DNA of 20,824 nt from Campylobacterota bacterium (GTDB lineage Bacteria; Campylobacterota; Campylobacteria; Campylobacterales; SZUA-545), in assembly GCA_003561815.1 (NCBI GenBank), contig PWVP01000167.1, positions 1 to 20,824 of the forward strand. Reading direction: 5' to 3'. Below the pieces are notes generated by a model. The model was not told where the DNA came from, did not search any database, and saw only the letters and a list, made by a program, of their open reading frames with translations. How positions within the stretch are numbered: position 1 is the first letter of the stretch; every line of letters begins with the position of its first letter. This document shows, piece after piece, positions 15,998 to 20,824 of the stretch. Made by a program: the position numbers and the translations under genes.

Positions 15998-16540
15998 TTA
16001 GATCAGCGCGATTATATCCAAAAGGGTTTTAGCGGTATGGGTGCAGGCCTCATCGCTGCTTTTTTCTTCGCTGCCAAGCAGAATCCGGGTGGGGATGGCT
16101 ACTTTTTGGGCAGCCTCCAGATCGCTGAGTTTATCACCGATCATCACCGATCGGGCCGGATCGATTCGGCGATCGCTGATCGCTTGCTCAAAAAGCCCTG
16201 CTTCGGGTTTGCGGCAGTGACACGCCTCATCGGGGCGGTGGGGGCAGTAGTAGACCCCCCCAATCGGCGCTCCCTTCTCCAAAAGGCGCGCGAGCATCCA
16301 GCGACTCAGGCGCTCAAAGTCACTTCGGGTGTAGTAGCCGCGGTTGATACCCGACTGGTTGGTGATGACGATCGGCAGATAGTGGGCCGCTCTGGCCGCT
16401 TTGAGCAGCTCGAAGATGCCGGGCATAAACTCAAACTGCTCAGGGGTGTGCACATAGCCGTGATCGCGGTTGATCACACCGTCACGATCGAGAAAGAGAG
16501 CTTTGCGTGGTTTTGTGTCGTTTGGTATCGTTTTTTCCAT
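15998..16540 (-). CDS. gmhB: D-glycero-D-manno-heptose 1,7-bisphosphate 7-phosphatase
   Basis: 180-residue HAD phosphatase removing the 7-phosphate before HldE adenylylation. Motif I is FLDRDGVIN with D18 and D20, ITNQSGINRGYY (59-70) carries motif II, and the structural zinc loop C99-P-H101...C107-H-C109 is the GmhB hallmark. GDKLSDLEAA (135-144) is motif IV. It is the first gene of the - strand heptose operon. The 88-nt spacer to the divergent cytochrome gene must hold its promoter, but I see no convincing consensus there. Confidence 0.94.
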   Translation of the reverse strand: MEKTIPNDTKPRKALFLDRDGVINRDHGYVHTPEQFEFMPGIFELLKAARAAHYLPIVITNQSGINRGYYTRSDFERLSRWMLARLLEKGAPIGGVYYCPHRPDEACHCRKPEAGLFEQAISDRRIDPARSVMIGDKLSDLEAAQKVAIPTRILLGSEEKSSDEACTHTAKTLLDIIALI

Positions 16541-16628
16541 AAAGAGACTCTAGTAGGGTTGATTAAGCTGCCTCCAAGAATGCAGGGGCTAAACTGGTAT
16601 TTCAATCTTACCCAAAAAGGGATTTGCC

Positions 16629-16916
16629 ATGAAGAAAGTAATTCTTGCTCTGTTTGTAGCTGGTTCTACAGCTCTGTTCGCCGCTCCGGCTTCGTTCAAC
16701 TCCTGTGTCTCCTGCCACGGTGCTCAGGGTGAGCGTGCCGGTCTGGGTAAAGGCCGCGCTCTTAACGAGATTCCGGCCGCTGAGATGGTGCAGATCATGA
16801 AAGAGTACAAAGCGGGCGATCGCAACGAGTACGGCATGGGTGCGCTGATGCGCGGTCAGATGGCCAACATCTCCGAAGCACAGATGGAAGAGATCGCTGA
16901 GTTTAGCGGCAAGTAA
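16629..16916 (+). CDS. Small periplasmic monohaem cytochrome c (c553-like)
   Basis: 95 residues with a signal peptide (MKKVILALFVAGSTALFAA) and a mature part of about 77 residues. The single haem site is C26-V-S-C29-H30 and the sixth ligand is probably one of M70, M74 or M78, with M74 in GALMRGQ best placed. This is the class I c553 type that in Campylobacterota carries electrons between the bc1 complex and cbb3 oxidase or peroxidase; the partner here is inferred. AAGGGA precedes the ATG. Codon use differs from its neighbours: 9 of 16 Ala codons are GCT and 7 of 11 Gly codons are GGT, whereas surrounding genes prefer GCG/GCC and GGC. This is a typical sign of strong expression. A terminator follows directly, so the gene is probably transcribed alone. 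Confidence 0.9.
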   Translation: MKKVILALFVAGSTALFAAPASFNSCVSCHGAQGERAGLGKGRALNEIPAAEMVQIMKEYKAGDRNEYGMGALMRGQMANISEAQMEEIAEFSGK

Positions 16917-16934
16917 GCCCGGCTCGCGTCATCG

Positions 16935-16967
16935 GGGGTCGCCCTTTAGGGGGCGGTCCCTTTTTTT
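16935..16967 (+). terminator. Intrinsic terminator of the cytochrome c gene
   Basis: Arms 16935-16944 and 16951-16960 form a 10-bp stem (eight Watson-Crick and two G-U pairs) around a 6-nt loop, followed by seven T at 16961-16967. It lies 18 nt after the cytochrome stop. The T tract overlaps the stop codon (16966-16968) of the convergent acyl-CoA synthetase gene. It works in the + direction only, because no matching T tract follows the stem on the other strand. Confidence 0.85.
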
Positions 16968-18765
16968 ATGCCCCCTGTCGATAGACCGCTTCGATCGCCT
17001 CAGCGAAGCGATCGAGCACTACCTTTCGTTTGACCTTCAGAGTCGGTGTGAGCTCACCGCTCTCGATCGCCCAGTTTTGATCGGTTGCCACCACCCGCCG
17101 GATTTTAGCGTAGGCGGGAAAATCCTCTAAAAGCTGGTTGCAGTGGCGGATCAGAAACCGCTTCAGGGCCAGCGCTTCAAACGCCTCTGCCTGATGTTCC
17201 GGGATCTCAAGCCGTTTGGCCAGGGTGGGCCAGAGATCGGCATTGATCACCAGCAGCGCACCGATAAAGGGCTGCCCCTCACCGAAGATGACCACCTCAT
17301 CAAGCAGCGGATCGAGCTTGAGGGTGGACTCGATATCGCCGGGCGAGACCTTTTCACCGTTGCTAAGGACCAGGATGTCTTTGATGCGGCCTGTGATGTG
17401 GATAAACCCCTCCTCATCGATATGGGCCTGATCGCCGGTGTGAAACCACCCCTGCTCATCGATCGCTGCGCGGGTGGCCTCCTCGTTTCGGTGATAACCC
17501 GCCATCACCGCCGGGCCTCTTAGCAGCAGCTCCTGGGTATCCCCCAGCCGCACCTCAAATCCGGGCAGCTTGCGCCCGACACTCTGGGGGCGGTTGGCTT
17601 CGGGGAGATTGACGCTGGCCACCGGGGCGGTCTCGGTCAGTCCATACCCCTGCAAAATCGGCACCCCCAGCCCGATAAAGCGCTGCGCCACCGCAAAGGG
17701 CAGCGCCGCACCACCACTAAAGGCGAACCGCACCCGTCCGCCGAGCGCGTCGCGCACTTTCTGGGCCACGAGGCGATCGTAGATCGGCCAGAGGAGTCGA
17801 TCAAGAAGCGCGATCGGCGCGCCGGACTGCTCTGCTTCAAAGCGCCGCCATCCACACTCGACCGCCGCCTCAAAGAGTCGCTTACGCCATGCGGGCCCGG
17901 CATCAAGCCGCTCCTGGAGCCGGGCGTAGACCCGCTCGAAGATGCGCGGTACGGCGATAAGCAGGGTGGGGCGGGTCATCTGCATATCTTCCCGCAGGAG
18001 CTGAATCGATCGGGCGTGGGCCACGCTGCATCCGGCCATCATGGGCAGGTAGTAGCCCGCCGTGCGCTCCAGCATGTGCGAAAGCGGCAGAAACGATAAG
18101 AGCCGATCGTCAGGGTGGCATGTGAAAACCTGCAGACTGGCGTGGGTGTCTGAGAGGATGTTGTGATGCGTCAGGCGCACCCCCTTAGGCTTGCCGGTGG
18201 TGCCGGAGGTGTAGACGATGGTGGCTAGATCCTCTGGCGCAAGCGGGTTGGCCGGTAGCGAGGCTTCGGTGTGGGGGGTGAGCCAGTCGCTAATATGCAC
18301 GAGCAGCGGATCCTCGCTCTCGCCCTGCAATGCGATCACCCGCTGAAGGGAGTGGTAGTCGCTCAGAGCGGGTTTGAGCCGATCGAAGTGGCCCGCGCTG
18401 GTCATAAAGAGCACCTTCGCCGCTGCGTGATCGAGGATGTAGGCCATGCTCTCGGCCCGATCGTCCACAAAAAGCGGCACCGTCACCAGCCCCAGCGCGA
18501 AGGCGGCCTGATCGGCCAGAACCCACTCGATGGAGTTTCTAAGCGCGATCGCGACCCGATCGCCGGGTGCGAGCTGCTCCTTTTTAAGCGCGGCGACCCA
18601 GCGTCCGAGCCACTGGCCCGTCTCGCGCCAGGTGATCTCGCGCCACTGCTGTTCGCCCTCCTCGTATCGGAGGTAGGCGACCGCATCGGGGCTATGGTGC
18701 AGACGGTGTTTGAAGAGTCCGTAGAGACTGCCCAGCTCCTGGGGGGTGGCCAGAGGGCGGCTCAT
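16966..18765 (-). CDS. Long-chain acyl-CoA synthetase (AMP-forming, FadD/FACL type)
   Basis: 599-residue ANL-superfamily enzyme that activates a fatty acid to acyl-AMP and then acyl-CoA. The P-loop-like YTSGTTGKPKG is at 185-195, GYGLTE at 373-378, HTGD at 442-445, the hinge region GRIKDILVLSNGEKVSP at 459-475, and the catalytic lysine is in GELTPTLKVKRK near the C-terminus. Length and the GEKVSP motif match long-chain (FACL) members rather than acetyl-CoA synthetase. No beta-oxidation genes are nearby, so recycling of fatty acids into phospholipid is as likely as catabolism. Its ATG overlaps the ccoS stop by 4 nt, which makes the two genes one transcription unit. The reason for that pairing is not obvious. 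Confidence 0.88.
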   Translation of the reverse strand: MSRPLATPQELGSLYGLFKHRLHHSPDAVAYLRYEEGEQQWREITWRETGQWLGRWVAALKKEQLAPGDRVAIALRNSIEWVLADQAAFALGLVTVPLFVDDRAESMAYILDHAAAKVLFMTSAGHFDRLKPALSDYHSLQRVIALQGESEDPLLVHISDWLTPHTEASLPANPLAPEDLATIVYTSGTTGKPKGVRLTHHNILSDTHASLQVFTCHPDDRLLSFLPLSHMLERTAGYYLPMMAGCSVAHARSIQLLREDMQMTRPTLLIAVPRIFERVYARLQERLDAGPAWRKRLFEAAVECGWRRFEAEQSGAPIALLDRLLWPIYDRLVAQKVRDALGGRVRFAFSGGAALPFAVAQRFIGLGVPILQGYGLTETAPVASVNLPEANRPQSVGRKLPGFEVRLGDTQELLLRGPAVMAGYHRNEEATRAAIDEQGWFHTGDQAHIDEEGFIHITGRIKDILVLSNGEKVSPGDIESTLKLDPLLDEVVIFGEGQPFIGALLVINADLWPTLAKRLEIPEHQAEAFEALALKRFLIRHCNQLLEDFPAYAKIRRVVATDQNWAIESGELTPTLKVKRKVVLDRFAEAIEAVYRQGA

Positions 18766-19001
18766 CGCTTCTTCTCCTCGGCCTCGCTGGCCTCCTGGGC
18801 TGCCTGGAGCCGCTCCTCACGCTCTTTAGCGGCGCGCAGCTCATCTTCGCCATCGAAGAGTGCGCCGGTGCGGAACTTCTCCTCATCATCAAACTGCCCG
18901 GTGCGCAGCCCCCACATGAAGGCGGTCAGGCCGATAAGCCCCAGGGTTAAAGAGATGAGCAGCGTCATGGTAAGGGTCAGGGTGGTGGTATCTTCAAACA
19001 T
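18762..19001 (-). CDS. ccoS: cbb3-type cytochrome oxidase maturation protein CcoS
   Basis: 79 residues with one N-terminal membrane helix (about 6-33: TTLTLTMTLLISLTLGLIGLTAFMWGL, given here as separate pieces TTLTLTMTLLISL and GLIGLTAFMWGL), followed by RTGQFDDEEKFRTGALFD. The W-x3-TGQFDDxE pattern after the helix is the CcoS signature. CcoS is needed for cofactor insertion (copper/haem) into the cbb3 oxidase. The tail (about 55-79) is highly charged and Glu/Ala/Lys-rich, longer than in many CcoS proteins. Start: a TTG at 19019 is in frame, but the ATG at 18999-19001 has AGGAG (19008-19012) 6 nt upstream and gives the family-typical MFED start. The ccoNOP and ccoI genes are not in this window. 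Confidence 0.87.
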   Translation of the reverse strand: MFEDTTTLTLTMTLLISLTLGLIGLTAFMWGLRTGQFDDEEKFRTGALFDGEDELRAAKEREERLQAAQEASEAEEKKR

Positions 19002-19011
19002 AGGCGGCTCC

Positions 19012-19029
19012 TGCTTCAAAGCTGAAGCA
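19012..19029. repeat. Inverted repeat in the ccoS/deaminase spacer
   Basis: TGCTTCA (19012-19018) and TGAAGCA (19023-19029) are perfect 7-bp arms around AAGC. The left arm touches the ccoS Shine-Dalgarno and the right arm abuts the opposed -10 boxes. It could be an operator for a dimeric regulator or a short hairpin at the ccoS 5' end. I recognise no known regulator site in it. Confidence 0.55.
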
Positions 19030-19037
19030 ATTATACT
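19030..19037. promoter_or_regulatory. Overlapping divergent -10 boxes
   Basis: On the - strand, positions 19035-19030 read TATAAT (perfect -10) towards ccoS. On the + strand, 19032-19037 read TATACT (5 of 6) towards the deaminase gene. The two hexamers share 4 bp, so only one polymerase could occupy the site at a time. Both give leaders of sensible length: about 20 nt to ccoS and about 11 nt with an AAGGAG to the deaminase. No convincing -35 is seen on either side. Confidence 0.5.
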
Positions 19038-19054
19038 ACCACAAAAGGAGTGAG

Positions 19055-19495
19055 ATGAACCGGTTTATGCAGCTGGCCTACGAAGAGGCGATGAGGGGGA
19101 TGAACGCCGGTGCGGGCGGGCCCTTTGGTGCGGTGATAGTGCGTGAAGGCGAGGTGATCGCGACTGCACACAATAGCGTGCTGCGCACAAACGATCCCAC
19201 CATGCACGCTGAGATAGCCGCCATCCGCGCAGCGAGTGCGAAGCTAGGGCGCTTTGATTTAAGCGACTGCGAGCTCTACGCCACCTGCCAACCCTGCCCG
19301 ATGTGCCAGGGCGCAATCCAGTGGGCACGGCTAAAAAAGGTCTACTATGGCGCGAGCGCCGAGGATGCCGCGCAGGGCGGCTTCGACGACGCGGCTTTTC
19401 ATGCTAACCCACCGACGATGGAGGCGGTGGATAGTGATGAGATGCGGGGGCTTTTTAGCCTCTGGCTACAAAAGCCTGATCGGCAGGGGTATTAG
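19055..19495 (+). CDS. Guanine deaminase-like nucleoside/nucleobase deaminase
   Basis: 146-residue zinc deaminase of the cytidine-deaminase fold. H51-x-E53 in TMHAEIAAI gives one zinc ligand and the proton-shuttle Glu; C81 and C84 in CQPCPMC give the other ligands. GGPFGAVIV (21-29), NDPTMHAE (46-53), GAIQWAR (86-92) and AAQGGFDD (105-112) follow the Bacillus subtilis GuaD pattern closely as I recall it, as does the aromatic C-terminal tail. Predicted reaction is guanine to xanthine. tRNA adenosine deaminase TadA is the main alternative, but TadA lacks the GFDD segment. AAGGAG precedes the ATG. It ends 1 bp before the convergent antitoxin stop. Confidence 0.84.
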   Translation: MNRFMQLAYEEAMRGMNAGAGGPFGAVIVREGEVIATAHNSVLRTNDPTMHAEIAAIRAASAKLGRFDLSDCELYATCQPCPMCQGAIQWARLKKVYYGASAEDAAQGGFDDAAFHANPPTMEAVDSDEMRGLFSLWLQKPDRQGY

Positions 19496-19496
19496 C

Positions 19497-19763
19497 CTAG
19501 AGGCCTAGCTTGAGCTTGCCGGTGGCGTACTGGTGGACCAGCGAAGAGATGATGCTCTGATAGGGGATGCCGCTTTCGCGGGCCCGCTCTTTAATAGCCG
19601 CGATATCGTTCAGGTTTAGCCGGATGGTGATGTTTTTGGAGCGGGGGTGCTGCGATCGGGCTGTCTCTTTGGCCAAGGCGATCTCTTCATCGGCATTTTC
19701 GCTGCGCTTAAGCGTGCCCGCCTCGTAGGCATCAAGAATCTCTTGTTCTTCAGTGTCAAACAT
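19497..19763 (-). CDS. CopG/RHH-family antitoxin (BrnA/COG5304-like)
   Basis: 88-residue protein. The N-terminal half is acidic (MFDTEEQEILDAYEAGTLKRS), and the C-terminal half holds a ribbon-helix-helix: SKNITIRLNLNDIAAIKERA, then ESGIPYQSIISSLVHQYATG. The IPYQSIISSLVHQYATGKL segment is typical of the CopG antitoxins paired with BrnT-like toxins. Such proteins bind their own promoter as dimers and neutralise the toxin with the acidic region. Two ATGs are in frame: 19769 has no spacing from the AAGGA at 19769-19773, whereas 19763 lies 5 nt from it and is preferred. The start overlaps the truncated toxin's end by 8 nt. Nothing suggests that the antitoxin itself is damaged. Confidence 0.82.
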   Translation of the reverse strand: MFDTEEQEILDAYEAGTLKRSENADEEIALAKETARSQHPRSKNITIRLNLNDIAAIKERARESGIPYQSIISSLVHQYATGKLKLGL

Positions 19764-19923
19764 GAGCATCCTTGTAAATCCTCTGACCGGGGTAGCGTTC
19801 CTGGTTTGGGTGATCGTAGGTGTCCAGAAGGCCTCCTTCGGCTATGGCTACCACGATCTCCCCAAAACCGACTCCCCTGTTCTCCAGCAACCATCGGCAC
19901 TTTTCTGACGACCAATTATACAT
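19756..19923 (-). pseudogene. Truncated BrnT-like toxin (N-terminal half only)
   Basis: 55 codons, short enough to escape usual ORF cut-offs. The protein starts MYNWSSEKCRWLLENRGV and continues GFGEIVVAIAEGGLLDTYDH, PNQERYPGQRIY and KDAHV before TGA at 19758-19756. The YNWSxEK...RGVGF..IV.AI..GGLLD..DHPN....P.Q.IY pattern is that of small BrnT/COG2929-type toxins, which I recall as about 90 residues. Here the frame ends just after the RIY strand, where the second half (further strands and the terminal basic helix) should follow, and the antitoxin begins at once. A deletion that joined the toxin midpoint to the antitoxin leader would explain it. An upstream in-frame ATG at 19932 would add three residues. 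No Shine-Dalgarno is seen. A naturally short relative is the alternative. Confidence 0.66.
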
Positions 19924-19932
19924 ATATTGCAT

Positions 19933-20117
19933 GATATTCGAGTCTGTATAAAAAGTTTCTGATTCGCCTGGTTTGCTTAAATCTTTCGTTTAATCACTCT
20001 TTAGTTAGTTAGCGCCCCAAACTTTCTGTAAAAACACACCTAAAGCACATCCAAGCGCGACAGGCCACCTCTGTTACTCTTTACGGACTTCAACCACGAA
20101 TACGAAAGGAGTCAGAA
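19933..20117. other. AT-richer gap before the transposase, possible IS left end
   Basis: This 185-nt stretch holds no convincing gene and is clearly more AT-rich than the rest of the window. A TATACA at 19950-19945 (- strand) could be the -10 box of the toxin-antitoxin unit. TTAG is repeated three times at 20001-20012, directly before GCGCCCCAAACTTTCTGTAAAAACACACC, which has the look of an IS256-type terminal repeat (a TGTAAAA core). The right end of the element is outside the window, so neither the terminus nor a target duplication can be confirmed. Confidence 0.4.
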
Positions 20118-20824
20118 ATGACCTGCCACACTCAGAATCATAACGAAAAATCCTCTGCTATGGAGCTGATCATGGCCCACGGGCTGGAGGGGTTACCAGA
20201 TGCCATAGCCGCTTTGATCAATGAAGCGATGCGGCTGGAGCGGATCCACCATCTGGAGGCGGACGCCTATGAAAGAAGCGAAAAGCGTAGAGGCTACGCC
20301 AACGGCTACAAACCCCGGGGTCTAAAAACCCGCATGGGGCAGCTGGATCTCAGGGTGCCTCAGGTTAGAGAAGGCGGGTTCTACCCCAGCTCTTTAGAAA
20401 AGGGTATCCGTTCCGAACGGGCCCTAAAGCTGGCGCTGGCGGAGATGTATGTTTCGGGGGTCTCCACCCGTAAAGTGGCCCGCATCACTGAAGAGCTCTG
20501 CGGGTTTGAGGTGAGTTCATCGGAGGTCTCCCGCTGTGCAGCCTTACTGGACGATCAGCTCTCAAGCTGGCGTCAGCGACCCTTGGGGGATTATCCCTAT
20601 GTGGTGCTCGATGCCCGCTATGAATCGATCCGGCACGGCGGCAGCGTGGTGGATGCAGCGGTCTTGCTGGCACTGGGTGTAAGAAGGGATGGCAAGCGGG
20701 AGCTTTTAGGGGTATCGGTGGCTCTTTCTGAAGCGGAAGTGCATTGGCGGAACTTCCTTGCCGAACTCAAGGACCGGGGGCTGCACGGGATCAGGTTGCT
20801 GGTTTCCGATGATCACGCGGGACT
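20118..20824 (+). CDS. IS256-family transposase (N-terminal 235 residues, cut by window end)
   Basis: The frame is open from the ATG at 20118 (AAAGGAG 7 nt upstream) to the last base, covering 235 full codons. IS256/mutator-type transposases usually have about 400 residues, so the C-terminal third and the final catalytic Glu lie outside. Seen: the RRGYANGYKPRGLKTRMGQL segment (58-75) and DLRVPQVR (77-84) of the N-terminal domain, VSGVSTRKVARI (112-123), the first catalytic Asp in VVLDARYESIR (D165), VSEAEVHW-like ALSEAEVHWRNFL (202-214), and the second Asp in VSDDHAG (D231). No frameshift or stop is present in the visible part, so the element may be active. Codon use includes more AGG, TTA and CTT than neighbouring genes, in line with a transferred element. 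Confidence 0.92.
   Translation, partial: MTCHTQNHNEKSSAMELIMAHGLEGLPDAIAALINEAMRLERIHHLEADAYERSEKRRGYANGYKPRGLKTRMGQLDLRVPQVREGGFYPSSLEKGIRSERALKLALAEMYVSGVSTRKVARITEELCGFEVSSSEVSRCAALLDDQLSSWRQRPLGDYPYVVLDARYESIRHGGSVVDAAVLLALGVRRDGKRELLGVSVALSEAEVHWRNFLAELKDRGLHGIRLLVSDDHAG

Noticed and set aside
16541..16628. Sigma-54 or sigma-70 promoters in the gmhB/cytochrome spacer
   Set aside because: TTGATT is present at 16559-16564, but no -10 at proper spacing and no GG-N10-GC pair was found, so no promoter is called.
15626..16732. Open frame of 368 codons on the + strand across hldD, gmhB and the cytochrome start
   Set aside because: It runs antisense to two well-supported heptose genes and out of frame into the cytochrome gene; no domain, no Shine-Dalgarno.
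19490..19516. GCCTAG repeat between the deaminase and antitoxin stops as a bidirectional terminator
   Set aside because: The repeats are direct rather than inverted apart from a short AGGCCT core, and no T tract follows on either strand.
19616..19915. 99-codon open frame on the - strand across the antitoxin and toxin
   Set aside because: Its translation is Arg/Ser/Pro-rich without a domain, while the other two frames here give the BrnT-like half and the RHH antitoxin.
19944..20034. CTGTATAAAAAG (19944-19955) and CTGTAAAAAC (20025-20034) as the two arms of an IS terminal inverted repeat
   Set aside because: They are in the same orientation and imperfect, so they cannot be inverted ends; AT-rich similarity is enough to explain them.
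1..20824. CRISPR array, tRNA, rRNA or riboswitch
   Set aside because: No regularly spaced repeats, no cloverleaf in the few short spacers, and the longest gene-free stretch is under 200 nt.

Overview
This window looks like chromosome from a GC-rich (by eye nearer 60% than 50%) member of the Campylobacterota (Epsilonproteobacteria). The strongest argument is gene order. The run pyrH-rpoZ-spoT-tyrS-fabX-amiA is, from memory, the same neighbourhood as HP0777 to HP0772 in Helicobacter pylori. A FabX-type enoyl-ACP dehydrogenase/isomerase, a ccoS gene for cbb3 oxidase maturation and a small periplasmic cytochrome c fit the same phylum. The genus cannot be named from sequence alone.

Left half (1-12478, + strand): twelve genes follow one another with overlaps of 1-17 nt or gaps of at most 35 nt. 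The first part is housekeeping: UMP kinase (3' end only), RNA polymerase omega, the bifunctional (p)ppGpp enzyme, tyrosyl-tRNA synthetase, FabX, a periplasmic murein amidase and a DUF481 outer-membrane protein. After a 35-nt gap with a candidate promoter comes a five-gene sugar-glycerate module: a mannosyl/glucosyl-3-phosphoglycerate phosphatase (HAD-IIB), a glycerate kinase, an unassigned GT-A glycosyltransferase, a glucosyl-3-phosphoglycerate synthase-like enzyme and a GT9 (heptosyltransferase-like) protein. Together these could make glucosylglycerate or a mannosyl-glucosylglycerate, either as a compatible solute or as an envelope glycan precursor.

Middle (12431-16540, - strand): a complete ADP-L-glycero-D-manno-heptose pathway, gmhB-hldD-hldE-(YfaZ-like outer-membrane protein)-gmhA. 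It supplies the LPS core heptose. Its last gene overlaps the 3' end of the GT9 gene tail to tail by 48 nt.

Right part: a small c-type cytochrome with codon use typical of a highly expressed gene, ended by a clear intrinsic terminator (+). Next are a ccoS/acyl-CoA synthetase pair (-) and a divergent guanine-deaminase-like gene (+), which share a 53-nt spacer with overlapping opposed -10 boxes and an inverted repeat. Then comes a toxin-antitoxin locus (-) in which the BrnT-like toxin is only about half length and runs straight into an intact CopG/RHH antitoxin. Last is an AT-richer gap and an IS256-family transposase cut by the window edge. The order truncated toxin, AT-rich gap, transposase marks the right end as the accessory part.

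Across the whole window the palindrome GCGATCGC, the HIP1 octamer of cyanobacteria, occurs at least 16 times where about 0.3-0.6 is expected. No rRNA, tRNA or CRISPR array was seen.
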